Origin: Acrocarpospora phusangensis
GTDB lineage: Bacteria; Actinomycetota; Actinomycetes; Streptosporangiales; Streptosporangiaceae
DNA: 64,000 bases
Reading direction: 5' to 3'
NCBI RefSeq assembly: GCF_016862995.1
Contig: NZ_BOOA01000035.1
Location: forward strand, 1 to 64,000
A program made the position numbers and the translations under genes. The notes under the pieces were generated by a model. That model made no database searches and was not told where the DNA came from. It worked only from the letters and a program-made list of their open reading frames with translations. Shown piece after piece: positions 1 through 9,009 of the stretch. Each line of letters opens with the position of its first letter. The first letter of the stretch is position 1.

Positions 1-45
1 AAGCGCGCTGCCAAGCTGCGCTACACCCCGGTGCGAGGGCCTTGA
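1..45 (+). CDS. possible 3' end of an upstream gene (partial)
   Basis: The first 45 bases read as 14 codons ending in TGA (last residues RYTPVRGP) in the frame starting at base 1. The codons have the G/C-rich third positions typical of this genome, so this may be the tail of a plus-strand gene that begins outside the window. Too little is visible to name it, and chance readthrough in GC-rich DNA is possible. Confidence 0.3.
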   Translation, partial: KRAAKLRYTPVRGP

Positions 46-97
46 GTGCCCTGCGCCTCGGCAAGTCTAGCGGACTTTGGGGATGCTTGCGTCACCG

Positions 98-1000
98 TTA
101 ACGGGTGGGTCGGGCGGGGACCAGGGTCAGGAGGGTGGCTTCGGGGGGGCAGGCGAAGCGGACGGGGGCGGTGGGGGAGGTGCCGAGGCCGGCGGAGACG
201 TGGAGGTAGGCGGAGTCGTGGCGGGAGAGGCCGCGGACGCGGGCGCGGTCGATGCCGCAGTTGGTGACGAGGGCGCCGTAGAAGGGGACGCAGAGCTGGC
301 CGCCGTGGGTGTGGCCGGCCAGGAGGAGCTGGTAGCCGTCGGCGGCGAACCTGGTCATGTTGCGGGGTTCGGGGGAGTGCATGACGCCGAGGCGGAGGTC
401 GGCGTCGGCGGGGGCCGGGCCGGCGATGTGGTCGTAACGGTCCAGGTCGATGTGGGAGTCGTTGATGCCGCCGACGTGGAGGTCCAGGTGGCCGACCTTC
501 AGGCGGGCGGTGGCGTTGTTCATGTCCAGCCAGCCGGCCGAGGTCATCGCGGTGCCGAGCTCCTGCCAGGGCAGGTTGGGGATGGCCCGGCGGGAGTCGC
601 CCTTGGACGTACGCCACAGGTAGCGCGCCGGGTTCTTGAAGTGGGGGGAGTACATGTCGTTCGAGCCGTACACGAACAGGCCGGGGAGGTCGAGGAAGGG
701 CTCGACGGCGCGCATGTACGCGGGGATGGCGTCGGGGTGGGCGAGCGTGTCGCCGGTGTTGACGATCAGGTCGGGGTCGAGGGAGGCGAGCGAGCGGACC
801 CAGTTGATCAGGCGGGTGCGGCGCGGGGTCAGGTGCAGGTCGGAGATCTGCAGGATCCTGATCGGTCGTACGCCGGGGGGCAGCACCGGGACGTCGAAGC
901 GCCGGAGGCGGAACCAGTTGCGTTCGACGACACTGGCGTAACCGAGCCCGGCGACGCCCAGGCCGAACAGGGACAGAGGTACCGCGACAGCTTTCCGCAC
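98..1000 (-). CDS. metallophosphoesterase with N-terminal membrane anchor
   Basis: A 300-residue calcineurin-type metallophosphoesterase. The metal-binding motifs are in order: SDLH (about residues 53-56), TGDT (81-84), GSND (111-114, where many relatives have GNH[D/E]) and GHTHGG near residue 230. Residues 4-22 are hydrophobic and could anchor the enzyme to the membrane with the catalytic domain outside. Homologues beside the wblA/ponA region of other actinomycetes (Rv3683 in M. tuberculosis) are annotated as phosphohydrolases; their substrate is not established. The family call is firm, the substrate unknown. Confidence 0.9.
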   Translation of the reverse strand: MRKAVAVPLSLFGLGVAGLGYASVVERNWFRLRRFDVPVLPPGVRPIRILQISDLHLTPRRTRLINWVRSLASLDPDLIVNTGDTLAHPDAIPAYMRAVEPFLDLPGLFVYGSNDMYSPHFKNPARYLWRTSKGDSRRAIPNLPWQELGTAMTSAGWLDMNNATARLKVGHLDLHVGGINDSHIDLDRYDHIAGPAPADADLRLGVMHSPEPRNMTRFAADGYQLLLAGHTHGGQLCVPFYGALVTNCGIDRARVRGLSRHDSAYLHVSAGLGTSPTAPVRFACPPEATLLTLVPARPTR

Positions 1001-1080
1001 CCCTTCATCATGCCCGAATCCGCGCGCGCCTCAGGATTAACTACGCGAGATGCGGCCGTACGACACGGCAAGATAGACGC

Positions 1081-1536
1081 ATGAGTGCGTTGAAGGACAA
1101 GCTGAAGGCCGACCTCGCGGCCTCGATGAAGGCCAGGGACGAAGTCCGGTTGCGGACTGTCCGGATGGCGCTGGCGGCGATCGGTGTCGAGGAGGTGGCG
1201 GGCAAGACGGCCCGTGAGCTCTCCGACGACGAGATCATCAAGGTGCTCACCAAGGAGGCCAAGAAGCGGCGCGAGGCGTCGGAGGCGTTCGCCGGGGCCG
1301 GGCGGGCCGAGCAGGCGCAGGCCGAGCTGGACGAGCAGGCGGTCCTGGAGGAGTACCTGCCGGCGCAGCTGTCGGACGAGGAGCTCAACCGGCTGGTGGA
1401 CGAGGCGATCGCGGAGAGCGGGGCGTCGGGTCCGCAGGCGATGGGCCAGGTCATGAAGGTCGTGAACCCGAAGGTGGCCGGCCGGGCCGAGGGCGGCCGC
1501 GTCGCCGCCGCGGTCCGCGCCCGCCTCGCGGGCTGA
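1081..1536 (+). CDS. GatB/YqeY domain protein
   Basis: A 151-residue protein matching the YqeY family throughout: an N-terminal helical part beginning MSALKDKLKADL, a central region with the family signature ELSDDEIIKVL, and the C-terminal QAMGQVMKVVNPKVAGRAEG segment that resembles the tail domain of GatB and helps tRNA binding in that enzyme. The length is normal for the family. The role in actinobacteria is not well defined; a link to tRNA-dependent amidation is assumed from the shared domain. It is convergent with the PBP gene and separated from it by a terminator hairpin. Confidence 0.92.
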   Translation: MSALKDKLKADLAASMKARDEVRLRTVRMALAAIGVEEVAGKTARELSDDEIIKVLTKEAKKRREASEAFAGAGRAEQAQAELDEQAVLEEYLPAQLSDEELNRLVDEAIAESGASGPQAMGQVMKVVNPKVAGRAEGGRVAAAVRARLAG

Positions 1537-1643
1537 TCCTGCGAGGTCGTCGCCTCTCGCGCCGTGATCCGGCGTCGTTGCTCGCCGACACCAAGATCAG
1601 TCGCGCACCGGGAGGCGGGTGTAGCGGCCTCGCCCCAGATGTG

Positions 1644-1677
1644 CGAAGGGGCCCTCCCGTGACGGGAGGGCCCTTCG
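1644..1677. terminator. bidirectional hairpin between convergent yqeY-like and PBP genes
   Basis: A strong stem of about 15 bp with one bulged G and a TGA loop (arms CGAAGGGGCCCTCCCG and CGGGAGGGCCCTTCG) lies between the ends of two convergent genes. There is no long T run, as is common in actinomycetes. The position fits termination of both transcripts. Confidence 0.8.
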
Positions 1678-1681
1678 TGTG

Positions 1682-4003
1682 TCAGCGGTTGATGGGGACC
1701 ACGACGTCACCGTCGCCGGGGCCGCCGTCGTCGGGACCGCCACCGGGCCCCCCGTCGTCGTCTCCGGGGCCGGGTCCGCGGCCGTCGCCGCCGTCCTCGT
1801 CACCGTCCGGCTTGGGCTTGGGCTTCGGAGCGCAGAAACTAGGCGAACACCCACCGAATTCCGACATGTCCACCGGAGTGAACTCGGTCGGGTCGACCTT
1901 CTTCAGGGCGCCCAGCATGGTGTCCTTCCAGATCCGGCCCGAGATCGTGGCGCCGTACACGTACGCGTACGGCTTCCCGCCGATCGTCACTCCGGTCAGG
2001 TCGTAGCGGAAGGCGCCGCGGGGGTCGCCGATGCTGACCGCCGAGGCCAGGTCGGGGGTGTAACCCGCGAACCAGGCGGCGGTGTAGCCGTCGGTGGTGC
2101 CGGTCTTGCCGGCCGCGTCCCGGCCGATGCCGCCGACCTCCGTCATGGTGCCCTGCGTGAAGACACCGGACAGGATGTGGGTGGCCGCGTCGGCGACCTT
2201 CTCGTCGAGCACCTGCTCGCACTCCGGCTCGTACGGCGTCGCCTTGCCGTCCCGGTCCACGATCTCCGTGATGACCATGGGCGCGCAGTACTTGCCCCGG
2301 GCCGCGAGCGTCGCGTACGCGTTGGACACCGTGACCGGGTCCATCTCGTTGACGCCCAGCGTGAAGGTCGGCACCTCGCGGAGCTTGGTCCCGTCCGCCC
2401 GCTGGATGCCCAGCTTCTGCGCCGTCTTGACGACCTTGCAGAGCCCGACGTGCTCCTCCAGCTTCATGAAGAACGTGTTCACCGAACCCCAGGTCCCGGT
2501 GGTCAGGGTACGGAACCCGCCGCTGCCCTCACTGGAGTTGAAGACCTCGTGCGTCTCGCCCGAACGGTTGCCCTTGCAGTCGCGGAAGGGCGTGTGCGCG
2601 TTGTCGGGGATCGCGTACGTCGACCCGGTGCTGAAGCCGTCGTTCAGCTTCATGCCCTCGTCGAGGGCGGTGACCAGGGTGAACATCTTGAAGGTGGAGC
2701 CCGCCTGGAAGCCTTCGCCGCCGCCGTGCACCCCGTTGGCGGCCAGGTTGTAGCTGATCTCGTTCTTCTTCTTGTTGTCGCCGAACTTGCGGCTGGCGGC
2801 GAGCGCGCGGATCGCGCCTGATCCGGGCTCGACCAGGGCCTGCGCGGCGACCTGCTTGTCGGAGGCGTACACGTACTTCTTGATCGCCTTGTCGGCGGCC
2901 TTCTGCATGTCCCGGTTGAGGGTGGTGCGGATGGTGAGGCCACCGCGCTGGAGGAAGTTGCGGCGGGCTTCCTCGGTCTTGCCGAAGTCCTTGTTGGTGA
3001 GGATCTCCTGCTGGACGTACAGGCAGAAGTAGGGGAACTCGCTGACCTCGCAGCCGCCCGGGATCTTGCGGCCCAGATACCCGAGCTTCTCGGCCTTGGC
3101 CTCGGTGGCCTGCGCCGGAGTGATGATCTTGAGTTGGGCCATCCGGTCGAGCACCACGTTGCGCCTGGTCAGCAGGGCCGCGCGGAACTCCTTGCCCCGG
3201 TCGGGGTCGGTGGCGCTGGGGCTCTGCACGGCGCCGGCCAGGGTGGCGGCCTCGGACAGGTCCAGTTCGGAGGCGTGCTTGCCGAAGAACCGCTTTGAGG
3301 CGGCCTCGATGCCGTACGCGCTGGCGCCGAAGTAGGAGATGTTGAGATACCGGTTGAGGATCTCGTCCTTGGTGTACTTCTCCTCGATGGCCATCGCGTA
3401 GCGGATCTCGTTGAGCTTGCGCGCGTACGTGGCCTCGATGGCCTTGGCCTGTTCTTCCTTGGTCTCGGCCGAGTTGAAGATGACCAGCTTGACGTACTGC
3501 TGGGTGATCGAGGAGCCGCCCTGCACGACGCCGCCGCCGAAGAGGTTGCGGGTGAACGCGCGGAGCGTGCCCTCCACGTCGAGGGCGCCGTGCTCCTTGA
3601 AGCGGAAGTCCTCGATCGCGATGATCGCCTGCTGCATGATCGGTGCGATCTTGCTGAGCGGGACGGACTCGCGGTTCTGGAAGTAGAACTGCGCGATCTG
3701 CTTGCCGGAGGAGTCCAGCAGCCGGGTCTTCTCGGGAAGCGGGGGCTCGTTGAGCTCCTTCGCCTCGATCTCCAGCGCCTGGACGCCGGACTTGGCCGAG
3801 TACCCGGCTCCGCCGACCGCGGGCAACGCTATGGCGGCGACGAGCACCCCACCCGCGCCTGCGGCGGCCAGCAGTCGCACGACGTTCGCGATCTGGGTGC
3901 CGACCCCGCGCGGGCGCGCTCCCGATGCCTGAGCTTTGCCTTGAGCTTGCACAAACCCAAGGGTACGTCGAACCAGGGAGTCAATCGGTACCAAAACCAC
4001 CAC
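1682..4003 (-). CDS. class A penicillin-binding protein (bifunctional transglycosylase/transpeptidase)
   Basis: A 773-residue class A PBP that polymerises and cross-links peptidoglycan outside the membrane. One membrane segment lies at about residues 39-65. The GT51 transglycosylase motifs IAIEDFRFKEHGALDV and GGSSITQQYVK follow. The transpeptidase domain has AGSTFK with catalytic Ser436, a SVN motif and the GKTGTT motif. The C-terminus is a long acidic Gly/Pro/Asp-rich tail instead of a PASTA domain. It is divergent from wblA, the same arrangement as ponA2-whiB4 in mycobacteria. It probably takes part in growth or sporulation-associated wall synthesis. Confidence 0.95.
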   Translation of the reverse strand: MVVLVPIDSLVRRTLGFVQAQGKAQASGARPRGVGTQIANVVRLLAAAGAGGVLVAAIALPAVGGAGYSAKSGVQALEIEAKELNEPPLPEKTRLLDSSGKQIAQFYFQNRESVPLSKIAPIMQQAIIAIEDFRFKEHGALDVEGTLRAFTRNLFGGGVVQGGSSITQQYVKLVIFNSAETKEEQAKAIEATYARKLNEIRYAMAIEEKYTKDEILNRYLNISYFGASAYGIEAASKRFFGKHASELDLSEAATLAGAVQSPSATDPDRGKEFRAALLTRRNVVLDRMAQLKIITPAQATEAKAEKLGYLGRKIPGGCEVSEFPYFCLYVQQEILTNKDFGKTEEARRNFLQRGGLTIRTTLNRDMQKAADKAIKKYVYASDKQVAAQALVEPGSGAIRALAASRKFGDNKKKNEISYNLAANGVHGGGEGFQAGSTFKMFTLVTALDEGMKLNDGFSTGSTYAIPDNAHTPFRDCKGNRSGETHEVFNSSEGSGGFRTLTTGTWGSVNTFFMKLEEHVGLCKVVKTAQKLGIQRADGTKLREVPTFTLGVNEMDPVTVSNAYATLAARGKYCAPMVITEIVDRDGKATPYEPECEQVLDEKVADAATHILSGVFTQGTMTEVGGIGRDAAGKTGTTDGYTAAWFAGYTPDLASAVSIGDPRGAFRYDLTGVTIGGKPYAYVYGATISGRIWKDTMLGALKKVDPTEFTPVDMSEFGGCSPSFCAPKPKPKPDGDEDGGDGRGPGPGDDDGGPGGGPDDGGPGDGDVVVPINR

Positions 4004-4198
4004 CCGGGATTACCCCGGGAGGAGGTGACTAGTCATTCCCGGACATCCCCAGGTCGTAAATTTGGTCCCTGCGGGTCTGTCACTCCGACAGCCTGGTTGC
4101 GTACGTTCTCCTCTGCGGCAACTGAATAAGGAGGCTCGGCGACCGCGCCCGTCGGCCCCAGAAGTCACGACTGACCACCTAAGGGGAGTGGGGTCGAA

Positions 4199-4495
4199 AT
4201 GTGGATCACGGATTGGACCTCCCGTGCCGCCTGTCGAGGTGCGGATCCTGACGCTCTGTTCGTACAGGGCGCCGCACAGAACCGGGCGAAGCTGATCTGT
4301 CGAGGGTGCCCTGTCCGGACCGAATGCCTCGCCGATGCGTTGGACAACCGCATCGAGTTCGGCGTATGGGGCGGAATGACCGAGCGGGAACGGCGTGCGC
4401 TGCTGCGCCGCCGGCCGGACGTCGACTCATGGCGAGACCTGCTGGAGTTGGCCAAAGAAGAGTACGAGCGCACCAACGAGCTGATCGCGGGCTGA
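4199..4495 (+). CDS. wblA: WhiB-family iron-sulfur regulator WblA (WhiB4-like)
   Basis: A 98-residue WhiB protein with the four cluster-ligating cysteines Cys12, Cys34, Cys37 and Cys43 and the GVWGG turn at residues 55-59, followed by a basic stretch ending RRRP. It resembles Streptomyces WblA and mycobacterial WhiB4, which hold a redox/NO-sensitive 4Fe-4S cluster and control development, antibiotic production or oxidative-stress genes. The start is the ATG after AGGGGAG. Context supports the orthology: a divergent PBP and two ArsA-like ATPases downstream, as in SCO3580-SCO3577 and Rv3682-Rv3679. Confidence 0.95.
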   Translation: MWITDWTSRAACRGADPDALFVQGAAQNRAKLICRGCPVRTECLADALDNRIEFGVWGGMTERERRALLRRRPDVDSWRDLLELAKEEYERTNELIAG

Positions 4496-4520
4496 GACGC
4501 TCGGGTGGCGCTCGGCACCG

Positions 4521-5666
4521 TCATCGTGCGGTGAGCAGTTCCCCGATCTGGCGCAGGCCTGCCAGGTCGTGAACATCCTCCGACATCGCGGGCACCTGGG
4601 AAATCGGCACTGTGGGGTGGGCCGAGGTGAAGTGTTCCTGTTCCCGGTGCTCGCGGGCGGCGAGTTGCATCCGCCCGGCGTGCAGGCGAAGCACGGCGGC
4701 GGTCAGCTCGTGTTCGCCACGTGACTCCAGGTCCTCCGCGGCGGCGGTGCTGCGGGCCGCGGACAGGGCCGGGGCCGGGGAGCGGTGTACCCGGTTGACC
4801 ACCAGGCCGGCCAGGGGCATGCGCTCCTCGGCGAGCCGCTCCACGAAGTACGAGGCCTCCCGCATCGCGTCCCGTTCCGGCGCGGCGACGACCACGAACG
4901 CGGTGCCGGGCGCCTGGAGCAGCCGGTAGGTCTGCTCCGCGCGCTGCCGGAAGCCGCCGAACAGGGCGTCCAGGGACGAGACGAAGGTCTGGATGTCCTT
5001 GAGCACCTGGGCGCCGAGCACCTTGGTGAGCGCGCCCGCGACCAGGCCGAACCCGGCGTTGATCAGTTTGAACGCGCTCCTGCCCCCGGCTTTGGCGGGG
5101 GCCATCAGGATGCGGATGAGCCGTCCGTCCAGGAACCGGCCGAGGCGTTCCGGCGCGTCCAGGAAGTCCAGCGCGGACCGGGACGGCGGCGTGTCGACGA
5201 CGATCAGGTCCCAGTCACCGGAGCGGCGCAGCTGCCCCAGCTTCTCCATCGCCATGTACTCCTGGGTGCCGGAGAAACTGGACGACAGCGACTGGTAGAA
5301 GGGGTTCGACAGGATCAGCCGGGCCCGCTCGGGGTCGGCGTGCGCCTCGATGATCTCGTCGAAGGTGCGCTTCATGTCGAGCATCATGGCGTGCAGCTGG
5401 CCGTCCCCGTCGATCTCGGTGATCCGGCGCGGGGTGTTGTCGAGCGAGGTGAGGCCCATCGACTGGGCCAGCCGCCTGGCCGGGTCGACGGTGAGCACGA
5501 CCACGTGGCGGCCGCGTTCCGCGGCGCGCAGGCCGAGCGCGGCGGCCGTGGTGGTCTTGCCGACGCCGCCGGCGCCGCAGCACACCACGATGCGGGTGCT
5601 CGGGTCGTCCAGGATGGCGTCTAGGTCCAGCTGGGGGGCTTTCACGGCTCTCTTCCCGGTCGTCAT
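4521..5666 (-). CDS. ArsA/GET3-family ATPase, second gene of pair
   Basis: A 381-residue P-loop ATPase of the ArsA/GET3 (anion-transporting ATPase-like) family. The deviant Walker A motif GAGGVGKTTTAAALG is near residues 33-47 and a switch region VDTPPSRSALDFLD lies near 160-175. Its start overlaps the stop of the upstream paralogue by 4 bases, so the two are translated together and probably act as a heterodimer. The pair matches Rv3679/Rv3680 and SCO3577/SCO3578. Arsenite transport is unlikely to be the role; chaperoning of membrane or nitrosative-stress targets has been proposed for relatives. Confidence 0.92.
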   Translation of the reverse strand: MTTGKRAVKAPQLDLDAILDDPSTRIVVCCGAGGVGKTTTAAALGLRAAERGRHVVVLTVDPARRLAQSMGLTSLDNTPRRITEIDGDGQLHAMMLDMKRTFDEIIEAHADPERARLILSNPFYQSLSSSFSGTQEYMAMEKLGQLRRSGDWDLIVVDTPPSRSALDFLDAPERLGRFLDGRLIRILMAPAKAGGRSAFKLINAGFGLVAGALTKVLGAQVLKDIQTFVSSLDALFGGFRQRAEQTYRLLQAPGTAFVVVAAPERDAMREASYFVERLAEERMPLAGLVVNRVHRSPAPALSAARSTAAAEDLESRGEHELTAAVLRLHAGRMQLAAREHREQEHFTSAHPTVPISQVPAMSEDVHDLAGLRQIGELLTAR

Positions 5667-6661
5667 GCGGCGCCTTGGCTTCTCATGGCCTCGGCTAGTT
5701 CGTACAGTCCGGCCAGGTCGGCCCCGTCGGCCAGCAGGGGCAGCTCGTAGCGGCGTGCCCCGGTCGTGGCCAGTTCCTCCTGCTCGCGCAGTTCCAGGTC
5801 GGTACGGGTGACGTGCTCGGCCACCTCCTGCGCCAGCGCCTCGGCGATGGCGGCGGCGTCCTTGCCGTCGGTCAGCCCGGCGGCCTTCAGCCCGAGGGCC
5901 AGCTCGGAGTGGTCGACCGGCCCGGCCAGCGCGGGGTCCATGGTGCGGACCATGTTGACGAAGATCCCGCCGACGGGCAGCTTGACGGCGCGCAGCTCGG
6001 CCATGCCGTCCAGGGTCTCCTGGACGGGCATCTCCTCCAGCAGTGTCACGAAGTGCACGGCGGTCTCGGGGGAGCCCATGACGCTGCGGACCATGTCGGC
6101 GTGCGTCTTGACCGGCCCGACCCGGGCGAGCCCCGCCACTTCCTGGGTGACATTGAGAAACCGGGCGATTCGCCCGGTCGGCGGAGCGTCCATGACGACG
6201 GCGTCGTACACACGTCGGCCCGACTTGTCCTTGCGCCTGACCGCCTCGCTGGTCTTCCCGGTGACCAGGACGTCGCGCATGCCGGGGGCGATGGTGGTGG
6301 CGAAGTCGACCACGCCCATCTTGGTGAGCGTCTTGCCCATGCGCTTGAGGCCGTAGAACATGTCGAGGTAGTCCAGCATGGCCTCTTCCGGATCGATGGC
6401 CAGGGCGAACACGTCACCGCCGCCGGGCGCGACGGCGATCTTCCGTTCCTCGTACGGCAACGGCGGCAGGTCGAACACCTGAGCGATGCCCTGGCGGCCC
6501 TCCACCTCGACCAGGAGCACCTTCCGGCCGCCGGCGGCGAGCGCCAGGGCCAGGGCGGCGGCGACGGTGGTCTTCCCCGTGCCGCCCTTGCCGGTGACGA
6601 CGTGGAGGCGGACCCCATCCCAGTCGGTGTCACGAGAACTCACACCTCGAAGGCTACCCAA
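5663..6661 (-). CDS. ArsA/GET3-family ATPase, first gene of pair
   Basis: A 332-residue ATPase with Walker A GKGGTGKTTVAAALA near residues 24-38 and a VMDAPPTGRIARFLN switch near residue 160. It begins the two-gene operon with the downstream paralogue (4-base overlap). No good ribosome site precedes the ATG at 6661; a GTG at 6643 is an alternative start. Like its partner it belongs to the family conserved next to wblA/whiB4 in actinobacteria. Confidence 0.92.
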   Translation of the reverse strand: MGSLRGVSSRDTDWDGVRLHVVTGKGGTGKTTVAAALALALAAGGRKVLLVEVEGRQGIAQVFDLPPLPYEERKIAVAPGGGDVFALAIDPEEAMLDYLDMFYGLKRMGKTLTKMGVVDFATTIAPGMRDVLVTGKTSEAVRRKDKSGRRVYDAVVMDAPPTGRIARFLNVTQEVAGLARVGPVKTHADMVRSVMGSPETAVHFVTLLEEMPVQETLDGMAELRAVKLPVGGIFVNMVRTMDPALAGPVDHSELALGLKAAGLTDGKDAAAIAEALAQEVAEHVTRTDLELREQEELATTGARRYELPLLADGADLAGLYELAEAMRSQGAA

Positions 6662-6761
6662 CGGTTAATTTCCGAGACGTCGCAGGGAGCGGGTGGCAGG
6701 GGTCACAGATCGTCTCCGGTCCCGGCAAAGGATCGGCTCGCGCCTCGATAGCCTTGGCCGC

Positions 6762-6917
6762 ATGACCAAGTGGGAGTACGTGACCGTGCCGCTGCTGACG
6801 CACGCGACAAAGCAAATTCTGGACAACTGGGGCGAGGACGGCTGGGAACTGGTGGCCGTCGTTCCGGGGCCGAACCCCGAGCAGCTCGTCGCGTACATGA
6901 AGCGGGCGAAGTCGTGA
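6762..6917 (+). CDS. small DUF4177-type protein
   Basis: A 51-residue protein beginning MTKWEYVTVPLL with the pattern WGEDGWELVAVVPGP typical of DUF4177 proteins, whose function is unknown. The ATG at 6762 is preferred over an in-frame upstream start at 6693 because similarity begins there. Its stop overlaps the GTG of the ridA-like gene by 4 bases, indicating translational coupling. Confidence 0.8.
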   Translation: MTKWEYVTVPLLTHATKQILDNWGEDGWELVAVVPGPNPEQLVAYMKRAKS

Positions 6918-7372
6918 CGCCGGAGGAGCGGCTGGCCGAGCTGGGGCTGAAGCTGCCCGAGGTGGTGCCGCCGCTGGCCGCGTACGTGCCGGCGGTCCGG
7001 TCGGGTGACTACGTCTACACCTCGGGGCAGCTGCCCATCGCGGCCGGGGAGCTGGTCGCCACCGGCAAGGTCGGCGCCGAGGTCACCGAGGAGCAGGCCA
7101 AGGAGGCGGCCCGGCTCTGCGCGCTCAACGCGCTGGCCGCGGTGGCGTCGCTCACCGGCGGCCTGTCGTCGATCGTGCGGATCGTGAAGGTGGTCGGCTT
7201 CGTCGCCAGCGCGCCGGACTTCACCGGCCAGCCGGCCGTGATCAACGGCGCGAGCGACCTGCTCGGCGAGGTCCTGGGCGAGGCCGGCACGCACGCCCGC
7301 AGCGCCGTCGGGGTGGCGGTCCTGCCCAGGAACGCGCCGGTCGAAGTGGAGCTCATCGCCGAGGTGCGTTGA
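6914..7372 (+). CDS. RidA-family (YjgF/YER057c) enamine/imine deaminase-like protein
   Basis: A 152-residue protein starting at GTG with the RidA pattern: YVPAVRSGDYVYTSGQLP near the N-terminus, SLTGGLSSIVRIVKV in the middle and a C-terminal RSAVGVAVLPRNAPVEVE strand. RidA proteins hydrolyse reactive enamine intermediates from PLP enzymes. The internal GDYVYTSGQ segment suits the LPS-like/UK114 subgroup found next to Crp in actinobacteria. The substrate cannot be told from sequence. Confidence 0.9.
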   Translation: MTPEERLAELGLKLPEVVPPLAAYVPAVRSGDYVYTSGQLPIAAGELVATGKVGAEVTEEQAKEAARLCALNALAAVASLTGGLSSIVRIVKVVGFVASAPDFTGQPAVINGASDLLGEVLGEAGTHARSAVGVAVLPRNAPVEVELIAEVR

Positions 7373-7429
7373 TCTGCTGGTACGGCGTCCGCGACACTGC
7401 TGAAACAGAGCGATGTTCTAGGAGGGCCG

Positions 7430-8230
7430 ATGGGGATTCCGCTGCCGGGTGAGTTCGGGCAACGCGCGCGGGACATCCTCGCCGGCCGGCTGGCCCCGGT
7501 CGCCGCCAGGGACGCCGCGACCGTGGTCGTGCTCCGGGACGACCCGCTGGAGGTCTACCTGCTCCGCCGCAAGGCCACCATGGCCTTCGCGGCGGGGGCG
7601 TACGTGTTTCCCGGGGGTTCCGTGGACCCCCGGGACGCGGACCACGCGGTGGCCTGGGCGGGGCCGTCCCCGGCCGAATGGGGCGAACTGCTGCGCGCCG
7701 ACGAGGGGACCGCGCGGGGGCTGGTGTGCGCGGCCGTACGGGAGACGTTCGAGGAGTCCGGGGTGCTGCTGGCCGGTCCGGCGGAGGACACGCTGGTGGC
7801 CGACACCACCGGCTGGGAGGCCGAGCGGGAGGCGCTGATCGCGCGCACGCTGTCGTTCGTGGACTTCCTGAACGGCAACGGGCTGGTGCTGCGGTCGGAT
7901 CTGCTCAAGCCGTGGGCGCACTGGATCACGCCGGAGGTGGAGTTCCGGCGGTACGACACCCGGTTCTTCGTGGCGGCGTTGCCGTACGGGCAGCGGACCA
8001 GGGACGTCGGCGGGGAGGCGGACTCGGTGGCGTGGATGCGCCCCCAGCAAGCCATAGATCTCGCCAGATCCGGGGAAATATCGGTGCTCCCGCCGACATT
8101 TCATACGTTGAGCGAGATGGCGGCGTTTGACAGGATCGCGAGCGTGTTCGGGACGGATCGGGAGATCGTCACGTTCATGCCCCAGGTGGTGGAGGTCGAC
8201 GGCGAGATGCGGCTGGATGTGTCCCGATGA
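7430..8230 (+). CDS. NUDIX hydrolase
   Basis: A 266-residue NUDIX-fold protein preceded by a clear AGGAGG. The N-terminal half has VFPGGSVDPRD and the helix RETFEESGVLL, a NUDIX box with a long insertion between the glycines and the REXXEE helix. This matches the larger NUDIX proteins that often precede MBL-fold enzymes in actinomycetes. It overlaps the next gene by 4 bases. The pyrophosphate substrate is unknown. Confidence 0.88.
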   Translation: MGIPLPGEFGQRARDILAGRLAPVAARDAATVVVLRDDPLEVYLLRRKATMAFAAGAYVFPGGSVDPRDADHAVAWAGPSPAEWGELLRADEGTARGLVCAAVRETFEESGVLLAGPAEDTLVADTTGWEAEREALIARTLSFVDFLNGNGLVLRSDLLKPWAHWITPEVEFRRYDTRFFVAALPYGQRTRDVGGEADSVAWMRPQQAIDLARSGEISVLPPTFHTLSEMAAFDRIASVFGTDREIVTFMPQVVEVDGEMRLDVSR

Positions 8231-9009
8231 GCGGCCTGTTCCTCCCGATCGACGGCTCGGGTACGGCCAGCGCCACCAACGTGCTGGCCCCCAACGCGTC
8301 CCCCATGACCCTGGACGGCACCAACACCTGGGTGCTCGGCCAGGGCGAATCGGTGCTGGTCGTCGACCCCGGCCCGGACGACGACGCCCATCTGCGCCGG
8401 GTCGTCGAGCGCCTCGGCGACCGCCGGGTGGCGACGATCCTGCTCACCCACGGACATCCCGACCACAGCGCCGGAGCAGCGACCTTCAGCCACCTGGTCA
8501 ACGCCCCCGTACGCGCGCTGGATCCGAAGTTCCGCCTGGGCGAGGAGGGCCTGGGCGACGGCGACGTGATCAAGGCCGACGACCTGGAACTCCGGGTGAT
8601 CGGCACCCCGGGGCACTCGTCCGACTCGCTCTGCTTCTGGCTGTCCGCCGACGCCGCCCTGCTCACCGGGGACACCATCCTCGGCCGGGGCACGACCGTC
8701 ATCGCCCCGGACGGCGACCTCGCCGACTACCTCCGCAGCCTGGACAAACTCCGCGCGATGGCCGAAATCGCCGAAGCCCGGGCGCTGCTGCCCGGCCACG
8801 GCCCGATGCTCGCCGACCCGATCGGCAAGCTGGACGAGTACCTCACGCACCGCCGCCGCCGTCTGGACCAGATCCGCGAGGCCATCCGCGCGGGCGCCCG
8901 AGACGTGCCGGAGATCGTGGCCATGGTCTACGCGGACGTGGACCGCAAGCTCTGGCCGGCCGCCGAGATGTCGGTGGCCGCCCAGCTCAACTACCTGAAA
9001 AGCCTCTAA
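8227..9009 (+). CDS. MBL-fold metallohydrolase
   Basis: A 260-residue metallo-beta-lactamase-fold hydrolase with the metal motif THGHPDHSAG, a later GDTILGRG and LLPGHGP, and a C-terminal helical region with HRRRRLDQI as in LACTB2-like enzymes. Start overlaps the NUDIX stop (ATGA). LACTB2-like members include nucleases and lipid-ester hydrolases, so the substrate is open. It converges with crp with a 4-base overlap of their stops. Confidence 0.9.
   Translation: MSGLFLPIDGSGTASATNVLAPNASPMTLDGTNTWVLGQGESVLVVDPGPDDDAHLRRVVERLGDRRVATILLTHGHPDHSAGAATFSHLVNAPVRALDPKFRLGEEGLGDGDVIKADDLELRVIGTPGHSSDSLCFWLSADAALLTGDTILGRGTTVIAPDGDLADYLRSLDKLRAMAEIAEARALLPGHGPMLADPIGKLDEYLTHRRRRLDQIREAIRAGARDVPEIVAMVYADVDRKLWPAAEMSVAAQLNYLKSL

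Noticed and set aside
1679-2821. A 380-codon frame antisense to the PBP gene
   Set aside because: Shadow of the PBP codons; repetitive Val/Arg/Gly composition and no ribosome site.
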